Of a stretch of DNA of 35,901 nt, positions 24,978-34,126 are shown piece after piece. Position numbers and translations under genes: made by a program. Below the pieces are notes generated by a model, which was not told where the DNA came from, did not search any database, and saw only the letters and a program-made list of their open reading frames with translations. Origin of the DNA: Bacteroidaceae bacterium (GTDB lineage Bacteria; Bacteroidota; Bacteroidia; Bacteroidales; Bacteroidaceae); the NCBI GenBank assembly GCA_017554605.1, contig JAFZIA010000008.1, forward strand, positions 1 to 35,901, written 5' to 3'. Numbering within the stretch: the stretch's first letter is position 1; every line of letters starts with the position of its first letter.

Positions 24978-25589
24978 TTAGAAGAGGTAAGCCACTGATA
25001 TTTGCCAAGTGTTGGTCTTTGATTTTGTCATTACGTTCCAGACACCGTCTGTAAGCTCCATATATTCGCTTGTGTTGCCCAACGCGATATTGTAGTTTAC
25101 GTGTGCCTGAATATGACTCAACAATACCAAACCTGCACCAACGTTGAAGCTCAACTGGCTCTTGTTGTACTCGTAATATCTGTCAACGTCGAGAGCCTCG
25201 GTAAGGTCGCCGAATGCAAAACCGAACTGGGGGCCTACCGCAACAAAGGGTATTATTACCTTGCTCACTGCGGGGAGCGCAAGGTCGTAGCGCAGATACA
25301 CAGGAATCTCGATACTCTGTTTCTTTACCTTGTCGCCGCCAATCTCGCTGCCGCTCTGCGAATAGAGCACGTCGGCCTCTACACCAAGGCCCACGATGGG
25401 AAGGGTGAACTGTGCCATTGCACCGGCATAAAAACCAGTATAACCCTTTGCATCGGTGTAACTGTCCAAATTGCCACTGGGTTTATCTACCAAGTTTGTA
25501 CCGGCCTTGACACCGAACTTGATTTGTGCTTTCGCGGGAATTGCAGCCAAAAGGCATAGTGCAAAAAGAATTACAAATGTCTTTTTCAT
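24978..25589 (-). CDS. Outer-membrane beta-barrel protein
   Basis: This 203-residue protein has a Sec signal peptide (1-21, ending PAKA) and then alternating strands typical of the PorT/OmpW-like outer membrane protein beta-barrel domain: IKFGVKAGTNL, GYTGFYAGAMAQF and LGVEADVLYSQSG. It ends with an aromatic residue (ISVAYLF), the usual C-terminal signature for BAM-dependent insertion. It lies 128 nt downstream of gldN but is separated from it by a strong terminator and may have its own promoter. The position next to T9SS genes is suggestive only; specific identity with PorT is not supported. Confidence 0.82.
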   Translation of the reverse strand: MKKTFVILFALCLLAAIPAKAQIKFGVKAGTNLVDKPSGNLDSYTDAKGYTGFYAGAMAQFTLPIVGLGVEADVLYSQSGSEIGGDKVKKQSIEIPVYLRYDLALPAVSKVIIPFVAVGPQFGFAFGDLTEALDVDRYYEYNKSQLSFNVGAGLVLLSHIQAHVNYNIALGNTSEYMELTDGVWNVMTKSKTNTWQISVAYLF

Positions 25590-25633
25590 AACAGGAATGT
25601 TTTTAGTTTATTATTTCTTTTAATTCAGTGTGT

Positions 25634-25674
25634 AAAAATTTTTGCGCAAGGCAAAAATACCTTGCGCAAAAATA
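25634..25674 (-). terminator. Strong terminator after gldN, overlapping a possible promoter
   Basis: A perfect 13-bp inverted repeat (25639-25651 and 25660-25672) with an 8-nt loop is followed on the minus strand by a T-run. It lies about 45 nt past gldN and should end the T9SS transcript. The same bases contain TATTTTTG (25674-25667), a fit to the -7 box with a TTTG 17 nt upstream, which could drive the beta-barrel gene. If so, the hairpin sequence sits at the start of that mRNA. Confidence 0.8.
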
Positions 25675-25717
25675 GTCATTTATTTAAGAAACAAACAATT
25701 TATTGCTAAAAAATGTT

Positions 25718-26782
25718 TTATCTGCGCTGACGTCGCACAGAAACTTTTGCTCCTCCGCTGCTCTTGGAGCCACCGCTTTTGCTCTTTTTTGCTTTTGGTT
25801 CCGAGGATTTCTTCTTGCGTGCTGCGCGTGCCGACTGCTTGTCTTTTTTATTGCTGACAACAGCGGTGTCGCTTGCCACAGCAGCAGAATCGGCAGCTAC
25901 TGCTGTAGGCCGGCTTGTACCCCACAGTCCGTTGCGGAAGTCGTCGAGCTGCTTCTCTATCTTGGCCTGCTCGTTGCTCACTGCAGTGGAGTCCTTGCAA
26001 TATTGACTTATGGCAAGATTGCGCAAGTTCACGGTCTTATATATCTCTCCGTCGTAACAGTGCTTGGTAAAATAGTCGTCGAGGCTCATTGACGATACAT
26101 TGTTGTAGCTGCTCGACACCACACCCTGCTGTGCAAGCAAGGGTGCAATCTCGTCGTATTTGAGCCAGAACATAGGGTATTTTGTCACCTCGCTCGAGAA
26201 CTCGCCCGAACGGTGAAGGACAGGGCATATTGCCGTCACACGCTGGTGGAAGGTTGCCGTACGCTGGTCGTAGTAGTAACTCTCCTTTATATAGTAGCTC
26301 AACACCTCGTTGCTCGGCAGGTCCGACGGATTGACCACAAGTACGCCGCCCTCGCCTGTCTCGTAGTATATGCCGTAATTCTCGAGCATCTCGCGCGGAT
26401 TGACGCGGTTGTCGGCTATAAAGCTTTCGTATCCGTCAATATTGTAGTTGTACGCAACTATTGAATTGTCGAGTATATGACCGAAAATGAATGTAAAGAG
26501 ATTCATACTGTTGCCTATTGGCTGCACGGGATAGTAGAGCGAGGCGTTTTTCTCTTTTTTGAGGTCGAGCACGCGGTAAATGTCACGTTTCCACACAACC
26601 TCGGAAGGTGTTTCGTTGGTGGGATACTGGCTCTTTGCCCTCTGTGAGAGGGGTACTTCGTAGGTTGCTGCCTGCTCCTGCTTCTTGGCATCGTCTTTCT
26701 TGCGTGCGGGAGGCTGTGCCACTGCATATTGTCCCAGCATCACTGCCGCTACAAAAAGAGCTGTTCTTGCTATATTCTTCAT
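25718..26782 (-). CDS. gldN: Type IX secretion system protein GldN (PorN)
   Basis: GldN/PorN is a periplasmic T9SS component that interacts with GldK, forming the ring associated with the outer membrane, and with GldM. The 354-residue protein has a Sec signal peptide (1-22) and the expected body: SEVVWKRDIYRVLDL, YYPVQPIGNSMNLF, FIFGHILD and YYIKESYYYDQRTATF. Its C-terminal ~40 residues are a Lys/Ser/Arg-rich tail (ARKKKSSEPKAKKSKSG) that looks disordered and may be lineage specific. It is last in the sprF-gldKLMN operon. Confidence 0.93.
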   Translation of the reverse strand: MKNIARTALFVAAVMLGQYAVAQPPARKKDDAKKQEQAATYEVPLSQRAKSQYPTNETPSEVVWKRDIYRVLDLKKEKNASLYYPVQPIGNSMNLFTFIFGHILDNSIVAYNYNIDGYESFIADNRVNPREMLENYGIYYETGEGGVLVVNPSDLPSNEVLSYYIKESYYYDQRTATFHQRVTAICPVLHRSGEFSSEVTKYPMFWLKYDEIAPLLAQQGVVSSSYNNVSSMSLDDYFTKHCYDGEIYKTVNLRNLAISQYCKDSTAVSNEQAKIEKQLDDFRNGLWGTSRPTAVAADSAAVASDTAVVSNKKDKQSARAARKKKSSEPKAKKSKSGGSKSSGGAKVSVRRQRR

Positions 26783-26809
26783 AATAGATATATGTATTCT
26801 GACTTATAT

Positions 26810-28387
26810 TTAATTTACAATAACCTCGAGCGAGGTGGGCAACTGGCGCTCCACATTGTCGGGTCCCACAGCCTTTACATTAGATATATAGAAGCGTTTA
26901 CCGCGTTGCAGGTTACGCAACATATCCTTTTGTGCCTGGGAGAATAGGCGGCCGTCGGACTTGCGGGGTATCGCATTGCCCATATTGTCGAAGAAGACAA
27001 TATCGAACGACAGCACCCTGAAGCTGATGTTCAGCAATCCGTCGTCTATGGCAGCCACAATACCGTCGGTGCTCATAAGCGCCTGCTTTGAGAATGGCTT
27101 GCCGCCACGGTAGCGTTGTATGTTTCCGTCCTTGTCCTTGTACTCTATGAAGGGGGTCGGGTCGGGCAACTGGCGCACACGGAAGGCATATTGTCCCATA
27201 CTCTGACGGCGGCCTGCCTCGTTTGTAGCGGTAACCTCTATGACAAGCTCGCTGCCAATCTCTGTAGGCACAACAATGAATCCTCCCTTGCCGTCGCTCT
27301 TGAGCGAACCCTTACCCTTGGCTATGCTTGCCGAAATGCGGTTGGCTGCCACTCCCGGAACCGATATGCTCACGGGGTTGTCAAAGCCTGCATACAGCAC
27401 ATTCATAAGCGAGGCGCTCACTGTAGCCGTGGGCTCAACCACTGTGTAGGATTGTGAAAAGTCGTAGCGTGTGGAGGCGCCTGCACCGTCGTTCACGAGC
27501 ATATAGCCGTTGAGGGTATAATCGCCCGTTGCATTGCACAGGCGGCTGTAGTGTCCGTTCTCTGTATCGAGTTTCTCCTCGCCCACATATATCTCGGGAC
27601 GCTGTGTAGAGTCCACTGCTGCAAGGATTATCTGTGCCTCGAATTCGCTTCCGCGGACAACATTCCTGGAGTTTGGAATGACAAGAGCTCGAATTTGGTT
27701 AACACGCACGTCGCCAACGTCAATATTGCGTGCAAGGGTGTGCAGCACCTCGCCCTCGGCGTAACGTACATCATTCTGCAATTTGGTGAGCAGTGTGATT
27801 GCTGCTATTGCCGGCATATTCTCAAAATGGTACTCCTGCCAGTTTTTCATAAGAGAAATATCCTTACGGGGAACCTCGGTACTGAAGTTGTCCTCTATTA
27901 TGCGGCGCTGTACCGAGTCGGTTATCATTGTGAGGATACTCTCGCGGTACGAATTTATTGCCTCGTACAGTTGCTTGCCCTGGCCGCGGCCGGGAGCGAG
28001 CATCACGTATGTAGATGCCTCAAGGTCCTCGCGGTTCTCGAGATTGGAATAATCGCCGTCAGCTCCGTCGGCCTTCTTTGCTATGCGCACTTTAAGACGC
28101 TCGGCAAGATTGTAGAGCGTATCGGACATTGTGCGCACAGTCTGTGCACGCTGATACCACTCGCGTACCTTCTCGGGGTTCTGTGCCATCGACTGCTCAA
28201 AATCGTTGTACATTGCCTTGTTCTGCTCGTTGGCATTGGCTGTACTGCGGGTGAGACTCTCGTCGACAAGCGTAAAGCCGTTGAGCACGTCCGACGATAC
28301 ATTGAGGGCGAGCATTGCCATCAGAAGGACGTACATAAGGTTTATCATCTTCTGACGCGGCGATATTTTGTTTTTCTTAATTTTCAT
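26810..28387 (-). CDS. gldM: Type IX secretion system / gliding motor protein GldM (PorM)
   Basis: GldM pairs with GldL to form the inner-membrane, proton-driven motor that powers T9SS secretion and, in gliding species, motility. The 525-residue protein has one N-terminal transmembrane helix (about 14-32, MINLMYVLLMAMLALNVSSD), matching the family signature, and a long periplasmic part of several beta domains ending in LPTSLEVIVN. It starts 26 nt after gldL. Length agrees with known GldM/PorM proteins. Confidence 0.96.
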   Translation of the reverse strand: MKIKKNKISPRQKMINLMYVLLMAMLALNVSSDVLNGFTLVDESLTRSTANANEQNKAMYNDFEQSMAQNPEKVREWYQRAQTVRTMSDTLYNLAERLKVRIAKKADGADGDYSNLENREDLEASTYVMLAPGRGQGKQLYEAINSYRESILTMITDSVQRRIIEDNFSTEVPRKDISLMKNWQEYHFENMPAIAAITLLTKLQNDVRYAEGEVLHTLARNIDVGDVRVNQIRALVIPNSRNVVRGSEFEAQIILAAVDSTQRPEIYVGEEKLDTENGHYSRLCNATGDYTLNGYMLVNDGAGASTRYDFSQSYTVVEPTATVSASLMNVLYAGFDNPVSISVPGVAANRISASIAKGKGSLKSDGKGGFIVVPTEIGSELVIEVTATNEAGRRQSMGQYAFRVRQLPDPTPFIEYKDKDGNIQRYRGGKPFSKQALMSTDGIVAAIDDGLLNISFRVLSFDIVFFDNMGNAIPRKSDGRLFSQAQKDMLRNLQRGKRFYISNVKAVGPDNVERQLPTSLEVIVN

Positions 28388-28413
28388 CGGTTCTTTTTAC
28401 GGAATTCGGTTCT

Positions 28414-29166
28414 TTACTGCTGACGGTTCATATTGCAGGTCATTGCCTCAAGCATACGCGCATACATAGTGTTGAGCTCCTGAATCTGCTGTGCCATCTT
28501 CTTGGTCTCGGCATTCACAAGGTCGATGTTGCCTACCTGTGAGCTCGCACTGCGCAACTGCACCTCGTAGAGGGCGTTTATTCCCGTTATGTTGCGTGCA
28601 AGAGTATCCATCTCTTCCATATTGCGTCCGAGACTCTCTGTCTGCTCCGAGATGCGCTTTATGGCCTCGTTGAGCGAGCGTATCTTCTCGACATACTCCC
28701 TTGTGGCATCGTCCATTTGTGATACAAGCTCGGCATCGGCGCAGCTTCCGCCGCCTACCGTTCCTCCGCCACCTATAATGACTGTGCCGCCGCCCTGTAC
28801 TGTAGTACTGCCGTTCACTGCCGCATCAGATACTACAGTATTAACAGGTGCACCGCTACCTATTATTATAGGTGCACTGCCCATTGCCTCACCAAGCTCG
28901 GCACGACGCTCGGCACGCTCCTCCTTACGGTCTTCCTCGGCAAGCTCAAAGGGACGTTCGAACGCCGAGAAGAAGAACACGACAACCTCGGCGCCCATTC
29001 CAAGGAACAGCATAATGTTTGCTCCTGCAATGTGGGTAAGCTTGAAGAGTGTACCCAAAATAACGACTGCTGCTCCCCAGCTATATACGTAGTTTGTGTA
29101 TGTTCTGCCCTTGGGCGAGTCCATAAATGTCTGTATGCTGCTTATCAAGCCTCTTTTCTTGCTCAT
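28414..29166 (-). CDS. gldL: Type IX secretion system / gliding motor protein GldL (PorL)
   Basis: GldL forms the cytoplasmic-membrane proton channel of the T9SS motor with GldM. The 250-residue protein has two transmembrane helices (about 27-45 and 50-68). A glutamate, E60, lies within the second in GMGAEVVVFFFSAFERP, the position expected for the conserved channel glutamate. The cytoplasmic part has a Gly/Val/Thr-rich low-complexity stretch (about 98-143) and a predicted coiled coil (about 150-245). It begins 27 nt after gldK. Confidence 0.95.
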   Translation of the reverse strand: MSKKRGLISSIQTFMDSPKGRTYTNYVYSWGAAVVILGTLFKLTHIAGANIMLFLGMGAEVVVFFFSAFERPFELAEEDRKEERAERRAELGEAMGSAPIIIGSGAPVNTVVSDAAVNGSTTVQGGGTVIIGGGGTVGGGSCADAELVSQMDDATREYVEKIRSLNEAIKRISEQTESLGRNMEEMDTLARNITGINALYEVQLRSASSQVGNIDLVNAETKKMAQQIQELNTMYARMLEAMTCNMNRQQ

Positions 29167-29193
29167 AATGGTTGTATTCTTATGTGGTTGATA

Positions 29194-30615
29194 TTATTTT
29201 CGTGATACTCCGCTGTAGCTGCGCACGCATCTGAAGCCGATGTAGGAGCGCGACTCGTTCTGATACTCGTAGGCACGTGTGGCACCCTGAATAAAGCGTA
29301 CAGGGTCTTTCCAGGAGCCTCCGCGAACGGTCTTTTTCTTTATGCTGTAGGGATCTTCCTTTGCTGCCCGGTACTGAAGGTCGGGGTTTATGTCGCTCAT
29401 CTGCAATATGCCCGCCTCGGTATACATTGTCGAGGTCCACTCGGCTACGTTTCCTGCCATATCATAGAGTCCGTTGCTGTTTGCCGAGTATATTCCGCAT
29501 TTCGAGGTTATAAGGTTGCCGTCTTTTGTATAGTTACCCTCTCCGGGCTTGTAGTTGGCATAATAGCAGCCCTTGTCGCTCTTCGTGTCGCCGCTCTCCC
29601 AAGGGAATTTTCCTCCCTCCTTGCCACGTGCAGCATACTCCCACTCGGCCTCCGAGGGGAGACGGTAGCGCTGTATGTATTTTGCCTGACCGCGCATTCC
29701 GCGAAGCAGATAGTCGGTGCGCCAAGCACAAAAGGCGTTAGCCTGCTCCCAGCTTACTCCGACGACAGGATACTCGCTGTAGTTGGGGTGGCTGAAATAG
29801 AGGTTAAGGTAAAGTTCGTTGTTCGAATTGGGAAAATCGTTCACCCAACAGGTTGTATCGGGGTAGATGTTTATGATGTAGGTATTCAGAAAATCGTAAG
29901 GGCTTGACAACGGACGTGTTACCGTCTCGTTTACTATGCGTCCCTCGTCGTCGATGTATGCTGTGTCCTTTGAAATTATCACCTCGGCATAGTCGGTAGG
30001 AACATCGGTGTTGCGGTTGCGCTCCTCGGGATTGAGACGGTGCTTGCGCAGTGCAGCCTGTGTGTAGTCGTAGACCTCATAGCGATAGTTCATCTGCGAT
30101 GCGTCGAGCATCTTGTCGCCCGTGATGGGGTTGATTATATAAACACTCTCAATTGCACGCTGCTCGTCCTCGGTGGGTTTTTTCCAAGGAATAGGTTTGC
30201 TCCAGTTGAGATAAGGAGTAACAGGCTCGCCATACTCGTCTTCGGTTATTTTAAATGTCTCGTCGCCACCGTATGCAGGGTCGGCAAGACGTTCACGGAT
30301 AATGGAGTCGCGAACCCAATATACAAACTGACGGTATTTGGCATTTGAGACCTCTGTCTCGTCCATCCAGAAAGCATCGACCGATATATCCTTTACCGGT
30401 GTCGTTATTCCCCAGAGTGAATCGGCCTCGGCTTCTCCAATTTTTATCGAGCCGCGCTCCACAAGAACCATTCCGTAAGGTGCAGGCTCATTTATGGCTG
30501 TTCCGCTTATTCCGGTTACCTCGCCACCCATTGTGCTGTATTTGCCTGTTCCCATACACGATACAAGCAATGCCGTAGCCAAGATTGTCGACAGACAGAT
30601 TATTTTTCTCATCAT
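29194..30615 (-). CDS. gldK: Type IX secretion system lipoprotein GldK (PorK)
   Basis: GldK/PorK is an outer-membrane-associated lipoprotein that builds the T9SS periplasmic ring with GldN. The 473-residue protein has a lipoprotein signal (lipobox LVSC, C20) and a SUMF1/FGE-like domain through the rest: MVLVERGSIKIGE, MDETEVSNAKYRQFVYWV, GVSWEQANAFCAWR, RLPSEAEWEYAARG and GLYDMAGNVAEW. The fold is used structurally in GldK rather than for formylglycine formation. Its ATG overlaps the stop of the PorP/SprF-like gene by 4 nt, indicating translational coupling. Confidence 0.95.
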   Translation of the reverse strand: MMRKIICLSTILATALLVSCMGTGKYSTMGGEVTGISGTAINEPAPYGMVLVERGSIKIGEAEADSLWGITTPVKDISVDAFWMDETEVSNAKYRQFVYWVRDSIIRERLADPAYGGDETFKITEDEYGEPVTPYLNWSKPIPWKKPTEDEQRAIESVYIINPITGDKMLDASQMNYRYEVYDYTQAALRKHRLNPEERNRNTDVPTDYAEVIISKDTAYIDDEGRIVNETVTRPLSSPYDFLNTYIINIYPDTTCWVNDFPNSNNELYLNLYFSHPNYSEYPVVGVSWEQANAFCAWRTDYLLRGMRGQAKYIQRYRLPSEAEWEYAARGKEGGKFPWESGDTKSDKGCYYANYKPGEGNYTKDGNLITSKCGIYSANSNGLYDMAGNVAEWTSTMYTEAGILQMSDINPDLQYRAAKEDPYSIKKKTVRGGSWKDPVRFIQGATRAYEYQNESRSYIGFRCVRSYSGVSRK

Positions 30616-31556
30616 TTCAATATTCTTATACTGTTATGTTTGTTTTTTCCTTTTTTAGCAAGGTTAAGCTCAATGCCGTAACCTATGTATATGTCGTGAC
30701 TGCCATTCTGCGCCCCTATCCCCGAGGTAAACATCTCGTAGCCGTAGCTCAGGGTTATATTGGAAAATTCCAATCCCGCAAAGAATGTAACCGATGTTGC
30801 AGGGCTGTATGTAACACCGCCGAAGAGCAGTTTACCGTCGTAGGTGTATGTGCCTCTTGCAGTAATATCGGCACGCCAGGCAACAAAGTCGGTCATCAGT
30901 TGCAGTGAGGGCTGTATGCTTATTAACGGATTTTTCAATTTAATATTGCCTCCTGCCATAAAATTAAAATAGGGGTCGACCTGAAACTGGTTGCTCTCGC
31001 CCATTTCTATTAGCGGGGCATTTATGTGCAGTGCCGACAATCCTGCATAGAAATGCTTGTGCTGATAGAATACTCCTGCACCAAAATCCATTTTGTTGCC
31101 GTCCACTGCAGCCGACGGAAAGGCGGGGTCGTCCTTATTCTCGCCCAAATTAAGTTCTTTTGGCTCGAATTTGGCATTCAACAATCCCAGTTGCGCTCCT
31201 ATTACCATACGTCCGCCGTAGAGCTTAATACCGTAGGAATAGTTCATAAAGAGATGCTGGTGCACGAACATTCCAATCTCGTCGTTGAGCACTCCGAGTC
31301 CAAGAGAGTGATCCCCGCGCAGCATCGAAAGGGGCATATCGGCATTTATGAGCATACTCTTGGGGTTGCCTTGAAAGCCCGAAAGCTGATTGCTGTATGC
31401 AGCAAAGGCGTGGAGCTCACGCGCCGCTCCTGCTCCTGCCGGATTATAGAAATTCTGCATCTCCCAATAGTGCGTGAAGTGCGCATCGTATTGTGCCCTC
31501 ACTGTAAGGAAAGAGCAAAATAGGAGGGTAAACAATATGCAGAGTGACTTTTTCAT
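30612..31556 (-). CDS. PorP/SprF-family type IX secretion outer-membrane protein
   Basis: This 314-residue protein has a Sec signal peptide (1-21) followed by the family opening QYDAHFTHYWEMQNFYNPAGAG. The rest has beta-barrel-like alternation, with repeated aromatic strands such as VFYQHKHFYAGLSALHI and LSYGYEMFTSGIG. PorP/SprF proteins are outer-membrane T9SS partners, some of which anchor or help export specific cargo. The gene order porP-gldK-gldL-gldM-gldN matches that known for porPKLMN in Porphyromonas. It is first in the operon, behind a well-spaced promoter. Confidence 0.92.
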   Translation of the reverse strand: MKKSLCILFTLLFCSFLTVRAQYDAHFTHYWEMQNFYNPAGAGAARELHAFAAYSNQLSGFQGNPKSMLINADMPLSMLRGDHSLGLGVLNDEIGMFVHQHLFMNYSYGIKLYGGRMVIGAQLGLLNAKFEPKELNLGENKDDPAFPSAAVDGNKMDFGAGVFYQHKHFYAGLSALHINAPLIEMGESNQFQVDPYFNFMAGGNIKLKNPLISIQPSLQLMTDFVAWRADITARGTYTYDGKLLFGGVTYSPATSVTFFAGLEFSNITLSYGYEMFTSGIGAQNGSHDIYIGYGIELNLAKKGKNKHNSIRILK

Positions 31557-31571
31557 CTACTAAACAACGCA

Positions 31572-31603
31572 AAAAGATAGTTTGTAGTATCTATAAATTC
31601 AAA
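31572..31603 (-). promoter_or_regulatory. Promoter of the T9SS operon
   Basis: On the minus strand TTTG (31603-31600), a 20-nt spacer and TATCTTTT (31579-31572) lie 16 nt upstream of the PorP/SprF start. The -7 box has one change from TAnnTTTG and the spacing is ideal. Confidence 0.6.
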
Positions 31604-31688
31604 AATTTGAGCGAATATCGCATTTTTCTGTTAAAAATACCAATGTTTTTTTGGAAAAATGTACAGATATTAGAAAAAGCCTAAATAG

Positions 31689-31828
31689 GGTTCAGTAGAA
31701 ATTTACTGTGGATAACAATTCTTTCAACCACCTTCCCGGTGTTATTTTACGGCTATTCTCTCGTTCTAGTATTTTCTTCTGCTTTCTTTTTTTGCGAAAA
31801 AAAGAAACAAAAAACCTTGCACAAAAGA
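31689..31828. repeat. Direct repeat of at least 140 bp, copy 1
   Basis: These 140 bp recur at 35762-35901 in the same orientation with one mismatch (31766 versus 35839). The second copy is cut off by the window end, so the true repeat is probably longer. It contains TGTGGATAA at 31707-31715, the complement of a consensus DnaA-box sequence, and an A/T-rich stretch. No coding function is seen. Confidence 0.9.
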
Positions 31829-32650
31829 AATTGTCGCAAGTTCCCTTTGCTCGTGCCGCAGGAATGCATGCACTCGGTCGGGTACTTGCTTGTCATTGCG
31901 GCTTACGGCTGTTTTAAGGGTGCTGCGGATCGCCCTCAGTTAGCCACGCTACGCGCGTCTAACTAGCGGTTAAACATTCACTTCGTGCAAGCTTGGCTGC
32001 GCTCATTGCGTGTGAATGCAAGCATTCACCCATTCGCTTGCACAAGCTTTCTCTCGCACTGTTTCCTTAAAACAGCCTACCCGCAATTAAATTTCTTTTC
32101 GGCGTGCAGTTGTTCTAAGATTTACCTGTTGCAATAGATGAAAAATATTAGTCATTCAATGTGAATTTCCCACACCTTTTTTCTGCTGAGCCCAAAGATG
32201 CCAATCGCTACAAGCACGAATTATAAAGAGTAGTCAGTAAGGGCTACGGATTTAGCACTAAAGGGAAATAAGCGACGCAGGTGCGAAATTGTTATAACGA
32301 GTGAGCTATGCAAGTTTTCCGAACTTCCCACTCCTTCGGGCTGTTTTCGTTCAGAGAAACTATACTTCAGGCATTCTAAAAGTTCAAGCGGCTACTTCTA
32401 CTCCTCACCGCTCCGCGGAGCTCCTCTTCGCACGAGGAGCACTCAAGTCTATTTTTTAGATTTTTACTTAACAAGCAAACGTAAGCAATTGAAACAAAAG
32501 AATATAATTTTCCTCAAAAGAAGGAAGGGTTGTTTGCGTCAGAGGTATTAAAATGAACTATTTCGCGCACCTGTCACCCTGACAGAACATCGAGACATAA
32601 TCACCCCTTTTCCAACCCCACAATTACAGCGCTACTATTTGCCTACATTA
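31829..32650. other. Long non-coding, palindrome-rich intergenic region
   Basis: About 800 bp without a credible gene. It holds several inverted repeats: GTGAATGC-AA-GCATTCAC near 32010-32030, the 12-bp palindrome GCTCCGCGGAGC at 32410-32421, GCTCCTC/GAGGAGC at 32420-32440 and CTGTCA-CCC-TGACAG at 32571-32585. Composition changes abruptly along it. It is probably a mosaic of dispersed repeats and may hold the rarA terminator. No known RNA was recognised. Confidence 0.55.
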
Positions 32651-33928
32651 TTATTTTGAGAAGGGCTTGTCATCGCCCCAGCACTGGTGCATCCACGCCT
32701 TTGTCTTTTGCTCGGCAGCATTGTCCTGCGGAATCCAGAAACTGAAATCGCACCCGTCGGGCAGGAATTGCTGCTTTACGAAATTACCCTGATAGTTATG
32801 TGAATATTTATAGTCCTTGGCGTAGCCGAGTTCTTTCATAAGCTTGGTGGGAGCATTGCGCAGATGCAACGGCACGGGCAGGTTACCCGTCTGCTGTACG
32901 GTTTCTATGGCGCTGTTCACACCCATATATGCCGAGTTGCTCTTGGGCGAGGTTGCCAGATAGACAGTAGCCTCGGCAAGGGGGATACGTCCCTCGGGCC
33001 AGCCAATCTTCATCACAGCATCGAACGCAGCGTTGGCAAGGAGCAGCGCATTGGGGTTGGCAAGGCCAATATCCTCGGCAGCCGATATTATGAGACGGCG
33101 GGCGATGAAGGCAGGGTCCTCGCCACCCTCAATCATACGGGCAAGCCAATAGAGCGCCGCATCGGGGTCGCTGCCGCGTATCGACTTTATGAATGCCGAT
33201 ATTATATCGTAGTGCATCTCTCCACCCTTGTCGTAGGCAGCAGGATTCTGTTGCAGACACTCCACCACCCTTTCGTCGGTAACAACGACTGGCGAGCAGG
33301 CAGCAGCCTCCACCACAAGCTCCAGAATATTGAGCAGCTTGCGGGCATCGCCGCCGCTGTAACGCAAGAGAGCGTCGGTCTCAACAAGCTGCACATTGCG
33401 TTTTTTGAGTTCCTCGTCGGTGGTTATCGCGTGCTGCAAGAGACGCAGGAGGTCGGCCTTTTCGAGCGACTTGAGGACATACAACTGACAGCGCGAGAGC
33501 AACGGACGTATAACCTCGAACGAAGGGTTCTCGGTTGTAGCACCAATGAGCGTCACCACTCCCGTCTCCACCGCGCTGAGCAGCGAATCCTGCTGCGACT
33601 TGTTGAAGCGGTGAATCTCGTCGATGAAGAGTATCGCTCCACCGTTGGAGAAGAGGGGCGACGACTTTGACTTTTCAATAACCTCGCGCACCTCCTTTAC
33701 ACCCGACGACACAGCGTTGAGCGTGTAGAAAGGACGCTTGAGACGGTTGGCTATGATTTTTGCAATAGTAGTCTTTCCCGTTCCCGGAGGACCCCACAGG
33801 ATAAAAGAGAGTATCCTGCCCCCGTCAATCATACGACGCAGGACAGCACCCTCGCCCACAAGATGCTCCTGCCCCACAAAACCATCAAAATCATTCGGTC
33901 GCAAACGCTCAGCCAAAGGTCGTGCCAT
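32651..33928 (-). CDS. rarA: Replication-associated recombination protein RarA (MgsA)
   Basis: RarA is an AAA+ ATPase that acts at stalled replication forks. The start chosen is the ATG at 33928 (MARPLAERLRPNDFDGFVGQEHL), which matches the usual N-terminus; the open frame upstream includes promoter sequence. The 425-residue product has Walker A GPPGTGKTT (46-54), Walker B FIDEIHRFNKSQQD (about 101-114), a sensor 1 region GATTENPSFE and the C-terminal RarA domain (YHNYQGNFV-like, here YSHNYQGNFVKQQFLP). It stands alone on its transcript. Confidence 0.95.
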   Translation of the reverse strand: MARPLAERLRPNDFDGFVGQEHLVGEGAVLRRMIDGGRILSFILWGPPGTGKTTIAKIIANRLKRPFYTLNAVSSGVKEVREVIEKSKSSPLFSNGGAILFIDEIHRFNKSQQDSLLSAVETGVVTLIGATTENPSFEVIRPLLSRCQLYVLKSLEKADLLRLLQHAITTDEELKKRNVQLVETDALLRYSGGDARKLLNILELVVEAAACSPVVVTDERVVECLQQNPAAYDKGGEMHYDIISAFIKSIRGSDPDAALYWLARMIEGGEDPAFIARRLIISAAEDIGLANPNALLLANAAFDAVMKIGWPEGRIPLAEATVYLATSPKSNSAYMGVNSAIETVQQTGNLPVPLHLRNAPTKLMKELGYAKDYKYSHNYQGNFVKQQFLPDGCDFSFWIPQDNAAEQKTKAWMHQCWGDDKPFSK

Positions 33929-33955
33929 AATCTTTTCCTCAATTGTTTGTCTGTG

Positions 33956-33963
33956 CAAAAATA
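33956..33963 (-). promoter_or_regulatory. Candidate -7 promoter box of rarA
   Basis: TATTTTTG on the minus strand (33963-33956) lies 27 nt upstream of the chosen rarA start and fits TAnnTTTG. Its position inside the longer open frame supports the shorter start. Confidence 0.48.
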
Positions 33964-34076
33964 CAATCTTTATCGTCACAATGCAATATTCTCTATTACT
34001 GTTTGACTTTTTTCGGCTATTTTTACATTTTAAGAGAGATTAACAAATTAAGAAAAGTAATTTGACACATTTTCAC

Positions 34077-34091
34077 TAACTTTGCAAAGTT
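34077..34091 (+). promoter_or_regulatory. Candidate promoter of the second LRR surface protein
   Basis: TAACTTTG at 34077-34084 matches the -7 box and lies 43 nt before the chosen start. It overlaps a 14-bp perfect palindrome, AACTTTGCAAAGTT (34078-34091). A TTTG at 34061 is only 12 nt away, too close for the usual spacing. Confidence 0.5.
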
Positions 34092-34126
34092 TTTCAAAAA
34101 ACGACATCTCATTAACAAATAATCCA

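Noticed and set aside
31707-31715. DnaA box as part of a replication origin
   Set aside because: There is one box per repeat copy, with no cluster, no dnaA or dnaN nearby and no clear unwinding element.
31708-31966. Two overlapping plus-strand ORFs of 69 and 75 residues
   Set aside because: They lie on the dispersed repeat and A/T-rich tract, have a low-complexity Phe/Lys composition and no recognisable start context.
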